DNA of 64,000 bases from Wenyingzhuangia sp. 2_MG-2023 (GTDB lineage: Bacteria > Bacteroidota > Bacteroidia > Flavobacteriales > Flavobacteriaceae). Each line of letters starts with the position of its first letter. Position 1 is the first letter of the stretch. The position numbers and the translations under genes were made by a program. The DNA is taken from the NCBI RefSeq assembly GCF_030548295.1, contig NZ_JAUOSB010000013.1:22922-86921 (forward strand), read 5' to 3'. Shown here piece after piece: positions 27,543 to 37,094 of this stretch. The notes beneath the pieces were generated by a model. The model was not told the DNA's origin. It saw only the letters and a list, made by a program, of their open reading frames with translations, and searched no databases.

Positions 27543-30500
27543 TTGAAAAAAAATCACTTTTTAGTACTTTGTTTTTTTCTTTTTCTTGTAAGCAATTTAA
27601 ATGCGCAAAAGGACGAATTACGTTTTTACAAATCATTGAATATTTCTAATGGATTGACCCATAATGGAGTGACGTCTGTTTTTAAAGATTCCAAAGGTTT
27701 TGTGTGGATAGGAACCTATGACGGGTTGAATAAATACGATGGTTTTTCTATAAAACAATACAAAAATACCTACAAAAAAGACATTCTTACCAGTAATAGA
27801 GTTAGGGCTATTAATGAAAACGACAATGGAGACCTGTTAATAGGAACGGATAATGGTCTTACTGTTTATAATTTTAAAAACGAAAAATTCACAAAAATCT
27901 CTACGGTTGCTACCCAAGACAAAGAAAATGAACCTATTATTATAGATATTAAAGTGCATCCAAAGACAGGAGATATTATTTGTATTACAGAAAATAAAGG
28001 ATTGTATGTTTACAATCAGGATTTTACAGTTCAAGGGAATCCTACAGATAAGTTGAGCTATTATAGAAGAAATAGAAAATTTATATACGAAGGTGTTTCT
28101 CTAGATGAAGATACATATTTGTACGTAACTACATCTCAAATGTTACAGTACAATACTAGAAATAAACAGTGCAGTTTTGTAAATGAAGAGAGTTTAAAAG
28201 GGGGGACTTTTATAGAAAAAGTAGACGATCATACTTTGATTGTAGGGTTAAGTGACGGAGGACTTCGTTTTGTGAATTTCAAATTAGAGAATGATAAATA
28301 CATATATGAATCTCAGAAAATACAACTGACTGAGTATAAATTTGTATGTGCCAATATTGATAACAAAGGAAAGTTGTGGTTGGGAGAAATTAATTCAGGT
28401 GTTTACAAAATTTCAGATATTAATGCTTTTAAAGAGCATAAAAATTACACCATTCAATATTTTAAAGCAAATTCTAATAAATTAAGAAGTAGTACCATTG
28501 TTGATTTTAATGCACAATACTCTTGGTTAGGATCTTTTGATAAAGGAGTTTATCTTTTTGATTTGAATAAAAATCCTTTTAAAGAACTGAAAGTACCTGC
28601 CAGAAAGTTTTTAAACATTGTGCCTATTACCGCTACTAGTTTTTCTTTAGGTGGTGTAGACATGAACGGACTAGGTAATACTTACACGTTATATGATATT
28701 AAAAAAGGAACGTATACAGATTTTCCGATTCGTATTAATAACAATGAGAAAGAAACAGGAAACATTGTTCTTAAAGATTCTAGAGATGATATTTGGGTTT
28801 CTTTTACAGGTTCTATGCATAAGTATATTGGTAGAATAAAAAAAGGAACGCAAAGAATAGAAAAAATAGAAGTAGGAGATGAATTTTTAGGAGGACTCCG
28901 TAGTATTGTAGAAGATAAATCTGGAAATATTTGGCTGGCTTATACTAATGGTATTTTTAAAATCAACATAACCAAAGGTGGAGAGGTTGCAAAGATTGAA
29001 GATTTAAGAGAAAATCCACATTATCAAAATTCAGAATATTCTACCTATAAGTTTTTGTATGTAGATCCATTGTATCATTATTTATGGATTGGAGATAAGA
29101 CAAGTGGATTGATACGAGTTGAGTTGCAAAACAGTATACCAATAAAAGATTATAAATTAACTCATTTTTTGGCAGACAAAGATCGTCCAAATGCAATTTC
29201 AAATAATTTTATTTCTTCTATTTATCGTACAAAAGAGGGAGACTTATGGATTGGTACAGAAGGAGGTGGTATTTGCAAAGTTGAAAAGAGCAATACAGAG
29301 CCTAAATTTATTCCTTATACAGAAGATGAAGGTTTGTCTAACAATGTAGTAAAAAGTATATTGGGAGATGATAATGGAGATTTATGGATATCAACCAATA
29401 ATGGGTTGAATAAATTTGATACTAAAAAATTAATTTTCAGAAATTTTACTAAACAAGACGGATTGCCTTTTGAAGATTTTTATTACTTCTCTAGAAAATT
29501 GAAAAGTGGTTGGTTTGTTTTTGTGGGTAACGAATCTCTCTGCTATTTTGATCCTAATGAAATTTCTAGAAAAGAGCCCTTACCTAGATTAGAGTTTGCA
29601 GAATTTAGATTGTTTAACAAAGTTGTACATGCCAAAGATACAGTAAACGATAGAATATTGTTAGAAAAACACATATCGTATCTAAATCATATAGAACTAG
29701 AACATAATGAAAATGTGTTTTCTATAGAAGTAGTTCCGCTTCACTATTCAAACCCTAAAAACCACATTGTAAAATACAAATTATCTCCGTTGAATGAAGA
29801 TTGGGTGGAATTGAAAGAAGGTCAAAAAGTTATTGAATTCAACGGTTTGCAACCCGGAAACTACAGTTTAAAAGCAAAAGCATCTAATTCTTTACAAGAA
29901 TGGACAGAGCCCAAAGAATTGAACTTTACAATTGCAGCACCTTACTGGAAATCTAACATAGCTTATGTTGCTTATGTATTGGGTGGGTTTATTATTATAT
30001 ATATTGTTTTTTCTATATTTCTAAAAATCCAAGCATTGAGTCATGAAATAGAAATAGAACAAATAGAAAATGACAACTTAAAAGATGTAAATGAGTACAA
30101 GCTCCGTTTCTTTTCAAATATTACACACGAAATAAAAACACCCATCACATTGATTTTAGGTCCTATTGATTTTGTGATAAACAAATTAAAATCGGGAGAT
30201 ATTGTCAATATTGAAGAAAAGTTGAGTATTGTCAAACGTCAGGCAAAGAGAATATCTCAATTGATAGATCAAGTGCAAGAGTTTCAAAAGTCAGACACCA
30301 AACAATTAAAAATGAATTACGAGACGTTTAGTTTTGATTTGTTTTTTAGAGATATGGTAGAAGATTTTAAATTTTTATCAGATAAAGAAAATAAAACGTT
30401 AAATATATCAGGAGATGCTGAGACTATTTATGTATCTGCAGATAAAGATAAATTAGAAAAAATATTTATCAATATACTTAGCAATTCGTTTAAATACACC

Positions 30501-31688
30501 AAAACGGAAGATAAAATAGAGATTGACTACAAAAGAAACGCAAACAATTTGGTGCTTACTTTTAAAGATACAGGAAAAGGAATAGATATTGAAGATTTGC
30601 CACATGTTTTTGAAAGATTTTATCAATCTAAAAAAATGAGCGAAGAGTATATTGGAGGTTCAGGTATTGGTTTGGCATTTTCAAAAAGATTGGTGGAAAT
30701 GCATTACGGATACATAAATGTTGAAAGCGAATTGGGAGTAGGAACCACCATACATATTATTTTACCAATTATTCATGAGGGAATTGTAGACAACCAAGAG
30801 TTAGATAAAGTACTGAAATTAGAAGAAGAGTATGAAGCCAGAGAAAAACCAATTGAATTAGAAAAGGTAGATTATTCAATTTTAAAATCAGATAAGAACT
30901 ATGCTCAGTCTAGAGTTTTTTATGCAGAAGATAATTTGGATATGAGAAACTTTGTTTCTGAAATTTTGTCTAACTTTTTTGAGGTAAAAACATTTAGCAA
31001 CGGAGCTGAATGTTTAGAAGCTATGAATGATGATTGGCCAGACTTGGTTTTAAGTGATGTTTTGATGCCTGAATTGAATGGATTTGAATTGTGTAAATCC
31101 ATCAAAGAAAATGTGAAAACGAGTCACATTCCTGTAGTTTTATTAACAGCTTGTGTTTCTATGGATGAGCAAATACAGGGAATAGACCAAGGTGCAGATG
31201 CTTATATTAAAAAACCATTCAACACACAAAGACTAGTTACAACTATTGAAGCTATTTTAAGAGGAAGAAAACAGTTGAGAGAAAGATTCAAAGTAGATTT
31301 TCCTTTAGAACTAGAGAAAAAGAAAGAATCTAAAAAAGACATTGCGTTTATAGAAAAATTGTACGATTTGATGTCTGAAAATTTAGATAACAAAGATCTG
31401 GATATGGACAATTTAGCCAAACATTTATATTTGAACAGAACTCATTTTTATCAAAAAGTAAAGGCATTAACCAATCAAACTCCTTTTGAATTGTTGAAAG
31501 ATTATAGGTTGAAAAAAGCTGCTGAATTTTTAGTAAGAGAAAAAATGACCGTAAATGAGGTGTTTATAGCCACAGGATTTAAGAGCCGATCACATTTTAG
31601 CAAAGTGTTTAAGGATAAATACAATGTCACTCCTGGTCAATATGTAAATAGGGGGATGGAAAACCTAGAAAACAATAAAGAGGCATAG
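27543..31688 (+). CDS. Hybrid two-component system sensor/regulator of the polysaccharide locus
   Basis: This 1381-residue single-chain sensor spans the inner membrane. The order is: signal peptide (1-22, LNAQ), two periplasmic seven-bladed propellers made of Reg_prop repeats (for example DSKGFVWIGTYDGLNKYDG), a Y_Y_Y domain (about 700-795), one membrane helix (about 803-822), histidine kinase with His862 (ITHEIKTPI), ATPase boxes DTGKGIDIEDLPHVF and GGSGIGLAFSK, receiver with Asp1172 (LSDVLMPELNG), and a C-terminal AraC-type helix-turn-helix. Such proteins bind an oligosaccharide and switch on adjacent sus genes. The start is a TTG, since no ATG precedes the clear signal peptide. Confidence 0.95.
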   Translation: MKKNHFLVLCFFLFLVSNLNAQKDELRFYKSLNISNGLTHNGVTSVFKDSKGFVWIGTYDGLNKYDGFSIKQYKNTYKKDILTSNRVRAINENDNGDLLIGTDNGLTVYNFKNEKFTKISTVATQDKENEPIIIDIKVHPKTGDIICITENKGLYVYNQDFTVQGNPTDKLSYYRRNRKFIYEGVSLDEDTYLYVTTSQMLQYNTRNKQCSFVNEESLKGGTFIEKVDDHTLIVGLSDGGLRFVNFKLENDKYIYESQKIQLTEYKFVCANIDNKGKLWLGEINSGVYKISDINAFKEHKNYTIQYFKANSNKLRSSTIVDFNAQYSWLGSFDKGVYLFDLNKNPFKELKVPARKFLNIVPITATSFSLGGVDMNGLGNTYTLYDIKKGTYTDFPIRINNNEKETGNIVLKDSRDDIWVSFTGSMHKYIGRIKKGTQRIEKIEVGDEFLGGLRSIVEDKSGNIWLAYTNGIFKINITKGGEVAKIEDLRENPHYQNSEYSTYKFLYVDPLYHYLWIGDKTSGLIRVELQNSIPIKDYKLTHFLADKDRPNAISNNFISSIYRTKEGDLWIGTEGGGICKVEKSNTEPKFIPYTEDEGLSNNVVKSILGDDNGDLWISTNNGLNKFDTKKLIFRNFTKQDGLPFEDFYYFSRKLKSGWFVFVGNESLCYFDPNEISRKEPLPRLEFAEFRLFNKVVHAKDTVNDRILLEKHISYLNHIELEHNENVFSIEVVPLHYSNPKNHIVKYKLSPLNEDWVELKEGQKVIEFNGLQPGNYSLKAKASNSLQEWTEPKELNFTIAAPYWKSNIAYVAYVLGGFIIIYIVFSIFLKIQALSHEIEIEQIENDNLKDVNEYKLRFFSNITHEIKTPITLILGPIDFVINKLKSGDIVNIEEKLSIVKRQAKRISQLIDQVQEFQKSDTKQLKMNYETFSFDLFFRDMVEDFKFLSDKENKTLNISGDAETIYVSADKDKLEKIFINILSNSFKYTKTEDKIEIDYKRNANNLVLTFKDTGKGIDIEDLPHVFERFYQSKKMSEEYIGGSGIGLAFSKRLVEMHYGYINVESELGVGTTIHIILPIIHEGIVDNQELDKVLKLEEEYEAREKPIELEKVDYSILKSDKNYAQSRVFYAEDNLDMRNFVSEILSNFFEVKTFSNGAECLEAMNDDWPDLVLSDVLMPELNGFELCKSIKENVKTSHIPVVLLTACVSMDEQIQGIDQGADAYIKKPFNTQRLVTTIEAILRGRKQLRERFKVDFPLELEKKKESKKDIAFIEKLYDLMSENLDNKDLDMDNLAKHLYLNRTHFYQKVKALTNQTPFELLKDYRLKKAAEFLVREKMTVNEVFIATGFKSRSHFSKVFKDKYNVTPGQYVNRGMENLENNKEA

Positions 31689-31719
31689 AATAAATAATAA
31701 AAAATAGAATTTTAAAGAG

Positions 31720-31752
31720 TCCCCAAATCTACAATATAAGTAGGTTTGGGGA
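31720..31752 (+). terminator. Terminator after the hybrid regulator gene
   Basis: The arms TCCCCAAATCTAC (31720-31732) and GTAGGTTTGGGGA (31740-31752) pair with one G-T wobble and are followed by TTTTTGTTTTT. Confidence 0.92.
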
Positions 31753-32141
31753 TTTTTGTTTTTCTAAGTTTATTGATTGAAAAGACTTGTCTGGGGTAAA
31801 AAATAGTCGGATTTGTAAAAGGTTTAAGTCAAAAAAGCTAAAAAACACTAATTTTTACGGACAAACGCATATTATTTACAAACCGATACAGTCTTAAGGT
31901 GAATATAAATGAAATTTGTTTTTGTTAATACTGTAACTAACCATTCTTTTTGTTATTTATTGAGTAAATAATAAGAGGTATATATGTAAAATATTTACTT
32001 GGGTGGTGTAAGATATTGACAAATTAACCAAGCTAAATTATAAAATATGATCAAATTATTGTTTTTTAAAAATGAAGTAATTTTTTTCCGGAGTTTGAAT
32101 TTGATAGAACAGAGGTAATTACAAAAACAAAAACTAATTAA
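31753..32141 (+). promoter_or_regulatory. Control region of the right susCDE operon
   Basis: These 389 bases have no credible ORF. CGGACAAACGCAT at 31858-31870 resembles the right half of the palindrome before the left susC (GGACAAACACTAT), which could mark a common activator site. No clear -33/-7 pair is visible. The rest is A/T-rich leader sequence. Confidence 0.4.
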
Positions 32142-35100
32142 ATGAAGAATTTTAGAATAATTAAATCAAAAATAATGATGAGAAATATACTTCTTTTCAT
32201 GTTTTTATCATTTGTGTGTTTTCAAGGTAAAATATACGCACAACAAGATACTGTTTCTGGAGTAGTAACTCACGAAGAAGATGGAGAGCCTATTATTGGT
32301 GTAACCATTTATAAGTTGGGAACTAAAATGATTACAACTACAGATTTTGATGGTCAATATACTATCAAAGCAAAAAAAGGTGACATTTTAAAGTTTGAAT
32401 ACTTGGGAATGCTTTCTAAAGCAGTTACCATTACTGGCAATGTATTAAATGTTGTGTTAACGCCAGATCAAACAGAATTAGAAGAAGTTGTTTTGATAGG
32501 TTATGGAGCTGTAAAGAAAAAAGAAATTACAGGAGCTGTAGCAAGGGTAAAATCTGAAGACATAGAGAGTATTGTAACTTCCGATTTGGGAAATGCATTG
32601 CAAGGACAAGTTTCTGGGGTAAATGTAGTAGACAGTGCAGAGCCAGGTGGAGATTCAGAAATTTTGATAAGAGGGGTAACTTCTTTAACAGGGAGTAATG
32701 AGCCTTTGTATGTAGTTGATGGTGTTATGCAAGAAGGGAATCCAAGAATTCCGCCTAATGTAATAGAAACTATTGATGTTTTAAAAGATGCAGCCTCTAC
32801 AGCCATTTATGGAACTAGAGGAGCAGGAGGAGTTATTTTAATCACAACTAAAAAGGGATCTGAAGGAGTTTTAAAAGTAACATTGAATTCAAGTTATGGA
32901 GTTCAAGTTATCAATGGTACACCTACTCGTTTGATGGATGCAAATCAGCAATTGTATTCTATCATACTCCAAAAAAGAAACTCAGATGAATTGGGATTAG
33001 GAGATGATCAGTTGAATTTAGGATTTGATAGATTTAAGTCGGCTTATTTAAATGACTCTGATTTGTTTAAAAACGTTGTGTTAGATAACCGTCCAACACA
33101 AAATCATGCGCTAACCATTTCTGGTGGAGGTAAAGAAATTAGTTACAATGTTACAACAGGGTTTTATAAGCAAGAAGGAACAATTGTGAATTCACAATTT
33201 GAACGTTTTAACATTAGAGCGAATACAGGATATAAAAAAGGAAAATGGAACATCAATGCAATTGTTGCAGTAACCAATGAAAAAAATCAAAAATCTCCAG
33301 GAGGATTGACTTCTCAGATCATAAAATATTCTCCCTTAAGTATTGATGTAGATGATGTGGATTTAAATGACATAATTTATACAACAGGAGGTAGTACAGG
33401 TAATAATTTACAATCTGCTATCAATAGCTTTAGGAATGAAAATATAATCAGTTCATTAAACGCAAATACTACATTTAATTTATCATATAATTTTACAGAT
33501 AATTTAACAGTTACCACAAGGTACGGCTTGTCATCAGATTATGAATATGGACACAGTTTTAAACCGTATCAACAGGTTATAAATGTAGTAAGTGGTGAAG
33601 AAATTAGTCAGTCAAGAAGTAGTGGTGTAGGGAATACAGGACAAAAAAAAATAAACAACACCTTTAATTTGTATGCCAATTACAATTTAAATATCAATAA
33701 AGATCATAAGATGGCTTTTACCTTAGGTGCTACTTATGAAAAATATACTACTGAAAGATTTTCTGCTAGTGGTTCTGGGGTTACCAATAACGATATAAAA
33801 GTGTTGGATGGGACTACCTTAAATTATACCGTAGGGTCTGGTACAGATTATACAAGTAAAACATTTGGATTGTTATATCGTATGCAATACAATTATAAAG
33901 GAAAGTATGTGTTTAGTTCAAGTATAAGAAGAGATGCATCGTCTAGATTTGATGTAGATGCTAGATCTGCTTATTTTCCATCTGCTTCTGTGGCGTGGAA
34001 TATTTCTGATGAAATTTTTTGGGATTCGTACAAAGCTACTATCAACAACTTTAGATTAAGAGCTTCTTATGGTAAAGTAGGAAACCAAAGAGTTGGAGAT
34101 TATATTTATCAACCAACATTTATAACATCTTATCAATATGCTTACGGAACTTCTGGAAATGATAATTTGACAAATGGAAACATTCAAAACGGTTACGCAA
34201 ATAAAAATTTAAAATGGGAAACATCCATTCAAACAAACTTAGGAGTTGATTTGAGTTTCTTTAAAAATAAATTTGTACTTACGGCAGAGTATTATCACAA
34301 AACAAATAGTGATATGTTATTCCCAATTACCTTACCAGGTTCTACTGGAGCTGTTAATAATTCTGGAATTATTATAAATGTGGGTAACATGACAAACAAA
34401 GGGGTTGAATTAGCTGCTAAATACAGGTCTAATATTGGAAATGTTAAGTTTAATATGAACGGAACATTTACGACCAACAAAAATGAAATTACCAAATTAA
34501 ACGGTTTTGGTAGGTTTACCATGATGGATGATTCTGGTTTGATTTCCGGAGCTAGAGATCAATCTCAAGTAACGGCAATTGCAAAAGGGTATGAGGCAGG
34601 TTCATTCTTTATTTACTCAACAGACGGTGTTGTTAATACAAGTGAAGAATTGGCCGAGTATCAAAAAATCAATCCTCAAGCAGGAATGGGAGACCTTATT
34701 ATTGTTGATACAAACAATGATGGACAAATAACCAACGATGATAGAACTTATAGAGGTAGTGGTTTGCCTAAATACGAATTAGGATACAATTTAAATACAT
34801 CTTACAAAAATTTTGATTTATCTATGAATTGGTACGCAGCTTTAGGGCAAGAGATTATGAACGGTTCTAAAGCAACTGCTTTTGGATATGGACGTCATGA
34901 AGACTTGATTTATCAATGGTCTGATTTAAACCCAACAAGTTCAATACCATCCTATAAAAATCAAATAAAATCTCATTACAACTATAATGGAAATACAGAT
35001 TTATGGTTAGAAGATGGAAGTTATGTAAGACTAAAAGCGGTTACATTAGGATATAGTTTGTCCAAAACGGCTTTAGAAAAATTAGGAGGAATTTCTAAGT

Positions 35101-35255
35101 TTAGAATTTATGCAACGGCTCAAAATCCATTAACGTTTACAAAATACACAGGATACAATCCTGCTGTGGGAGGTAGACTTCAGAGTAGAGGATTGGATAA
35201 AGGAACGTATCCTATAACAGCAACGTACATGCTAGGATTGAATCTAAACTTTTAA
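32142..35255 (+). CDS. SusC/RagA-type TonB-dependent glycan transporter (right operon)
   Basis: This 1037-residue outer membrane protein has a signal peptide, a carboxypeptidase-regulatory-like domain (GEPIIGVTIYKLGTKMITT), a TonB box region (VVLIGYGAVKKKEITGAVARV), plug and barrel ending in GLNLNF. Long stretches are nearly identical in pattern to the left SusC, including DVLKDAASTAIYGTRG and LPKYELGYNLNTSYKNFDLSMNWYAALGQEIMNG (positions about 885-918). Divergence is greater in parts of the barrel, so the two may take different oligosaccharides. Translation may begin at Met1 or at Met12/13, which lie nearer the hydrophobic core of the signal peptide. Confidence 0.96.
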   Translation: MKNFRIIKSKIMMRNILLFMFLSFVCFQGKIYAQQDTVSGVVTHEEDGEPIIGVTIYKLGTKMITTTDFDGQYTIKAKKGDILKFEYLGMLSKAVTITGNVLNVVLTPDQTELEEVVLIGYGAVKKKEITGAVARVKSEDIESIVTSDLGNALQGQVSGVNVVDSAEPGGDSEILIRGVTSLTGSNEPLYVVDGVMQEGNPRIPPNVIETIDVLKDAASTAIYGTRGAGGVILITTKKGSEGVLKVTLNSSYGVQVINGTPTRLMDANQQLYSIILQKRNSDELGLGDDQLNLGFDRFKSAYLNDSDLFKNVVLDNRPTQNHALTISGGGKEISYNVTTGFYKQEGTIVNSQFERFNIRANTGYKKGKWNINAIVAVTNEKNQKSPGGLTSQIIKYSPLSIDVDDVDLNDIIYTTGGSTGNNLQSAINSFRNENIISSLNANTTFNLSYNFTDNLTVTTRYGLSSDYEYGHSFKPYQQVINVVSGEEISQSRSSGVGNTGQKKINNTFNLYANYNLNINKDHKMAFTLGATYEKYTTERFSASGSGVTNNDIKVLDGTTLNYTVGSGTDYTSKTFGLLYRMQYNYKGKYVFSSSIRRDASSRFDVDARSAYFPSASVAWNISDEIFWDSYKATINNFRLRASYGKVGNQRVGDYIYQPTFITSYQYAYGTSGNDNLTNGNIQNGYANKNLKWETSIQTNLGVDLSFFKNKFVLTAEYYHKTNSDMLFPITLPGSTGAVNNSGIIINVGNMTNKGVELAAKYRSNIGNVKFNMNGTFTTNKNEITKLNGFGRFTMMDDSGLISGARDQSQVTAIAKGYEAGSFFIYSTDGVVNTSEELAEYQKINPQAGMGDLIIVDTNNDGQITNDDRTYRGSGLPKYELGYNLNTSYKNFDLSMNWYAALGQEIMNGSKATAFGYGRHEDLIYQWSDLNPTSSIPSYKNQIKSHYNYNGNTDLWLEDGSYVRLKAVTLGYSLSKTALEKLGGISKFRIYATAQNPLTFTKYTGYNPAVGGRLQSRGLDKGTYPITATYMLGLNLNF

Positions 35256-35272
35256 CCATAAAAACAATTATT

Positions 35273-37081
35273 ATGAAATATTTGAAATTTAAAAACATCA
35301 TAGGGGTTTTTATGTTATTTGGTTTGCTGTCGTGTTCAGATGAATCATTAACAGAGATCAACCCAAACCAACCGGTTGCAAGTTGGAATAACCTATCAGA
35401 CACACAAAAAGGATTGAATTCAGTATACAATTCTTTGTTGGATGAAAATTTATTAGGAATTATAGAAGAGTCTTGGAGGTCTGACTTAGGATATCCTGGA
35501 TACGGTAGGCCTACACCTACAAACGGTGAAAGTTTGCCGTTTTATTACCAAACATATACAAATAATGCTGAATTTATTGCGGCTAAATGGGATGCTTGTT
35601 ATGCAACTATTTATTATGCTAATCAGGTTATAGTTGGTTTAAATTCTATAGAAGCTTCTATAGCAGAAGATCAAAAAGAAGCATTTAATACACAAATGGG
35701 ACAGGCTAGATTTTTTAGAGGACTAATGCACTTTTATTTATTTAGTACCTACAACAACGGTAGCATTATTATTAGAAATGAAATACCAACTGTAGCTACA
35801 GGTTTTGGGAAAGAGTTGTCACCTGCTTCTGATGTTAGAGATTTTTTTAGAGAAGATTTGTTGTATGCTTACGAAAACTTGCCAGAAAGTTATGACAATG
35901 ATTATTTAGGAAGCGCAACAAAATGGGCTGCTGCTACAGCTTTGGGAAAATCTTACTTGTATGAAGCAACAGATGGTCCAGATGCAACAGGAGATTATTC
36001 ACAGGCTATGGTTTATTTTAATGAAATAATCAATAACAATTCTTTTCAGTTAGCAGATCCAGACTTAATGTTTACCAAAGATGGTGAGTTTAATAAAGAA
36101 TCTATATTTGAATTGGCTTACAATACAGAACACAGGCAAAGTCTTAGCGTGTTTGAAGACGGAAAATTATCAAATCAACTGTCTTTTGCTAGTACAGGTA
36201 CTACAGGTTTTTTTATGCCAGTTTGGATGATTTACGCATACAAATCTGAAGAAATAGATTTGGCAGATTCTAGAAATATTTACAATGAGTTAGGAGGAGG
36301 AACCAGTGTAAGACCTGTTTCTTTAAGAGCTTCTGCAATGGCAGCTATTGTAAATGATGAGTTGACTGATTTTGGAACTAAGAAAACAACGGAAGCTATT
36401 AAAATTCAAAATCAAGGATTTGGTTTTGGATATTATAAAAAATACGTTGATCACGATGATTCAGATCCTAGAGGAGTTAGAAGTGCTGGTGTAAATGTAG
36501 TTGTAAATAGATTGGCAGAGGTTTATTTGATGCAGGCCGAATGTCTAATTCAAACAGGAGATTTGGAAGGAGCCCTTAAATTGATCAACAAAATTAGACA
36601 CAGATGGGCACTTCAATTGTTAGGGCAGCAAGATTCTGATTGGCCAGATGCTACGTTTGAATCTGACAAAGATAGAGATGGGACAATTGATGCAGATTAT
36701 GTGGATTATACACAAGAAACATTAATGGACAGGTTGATGTATGTTGAAAAACCATTAGAATTGTCGGTAGAAGGACATGCTATTCGCTGGATAGATTTAA
36801 GAAGATGGGGAATTATTAAAGAAAATTTTAATAGGTTGGCAAATTCTACTTACTACGCTCAAAATTATGATTATCCAAAAAGAGATTCTAATACGGGTGA
36901 AAAAACAGGAGTAATAGCAACTATTAAAAATGGAGATATTGTAGATGTAGATCCAGGAGCAACAGGGTTGAATATCATAGATTATGAATACGATGCTGCT
37001 GCGAATAATTACTCTCCTGCATTGAACGATTATTTCCCAATACCGTTAAATGAGGTATTAAGAAATCCATTGTTAAATTAA
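35273..37081 (+). CDS. SusD/RagB-type lipoprotein (right operon)
   Basis: This 602-residue lipoprotein (lipobox LLSC, Cys17) has the SusD hallmarks AQARFFRGLMHFYLF and VNRLAEVYLMQAECLIQTGD, the KLINKIRHRW helix and EGHAIRWIDLRRWG. It starts 17 bases after susC. It matches the left SusD over its whole length, including RSDLGYPGYGRP against RSDMGYPSLNRP near the N-terminus. It caps the SusC channel and binds glycan. Confidence 0.95.
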   Translation: MKYLKFKNIIGVFMLFGLLSCSDESLTEINPNQPVASWNNLSDTQKGLNSVYNSLLDENLLGIIEESWRSDLGYPGYGRPTPTNGESLPFYYQTYTNNAEFIAAKWDACYATIYYANQVIVGLNSIEASIAEDQKEAFNTQMGQARFFRGLMHFYLFSTYNNGSIIIRNEIPTVATGFGKELSPASDVRDFFREDLLYAYENLPESYDNDYLGSATKWAAATALGKSYLYEATDGPDATGDYSQAMVYFNEIINNNSFQLADPDLMFTKDGEFNKESIFELAYNTEHRQSLSVFEDGKLSNQLSFASTGTTGFFMPVWMIYAYKSEEIDLADSRNIYNELGGGTSVRPVSLRASAMAAIVNDELTDFGTKKTTEAIKIQNQGFGFGYYKKYVDHDDSDPRGVRSAGVNVVVNRLAEVYLMQAECLIQTGDLEGALKLINKIRHRWALQLLGQQDSDWPDATFESDKDRDGTIDADYVDYTQETLMDRLMYVEKPLELSVEGHAIRWIDLRRWGIIKENFNRLANSTYYAQNYDYPKRDSNTGEKTGVIATIKNGDIVDVDPGATGLNIIDYEYDAAANNYSPALNDYFPIPLNEVLRNPLLN

Positions 37082-37094
37082 TAATAGAAACAAG

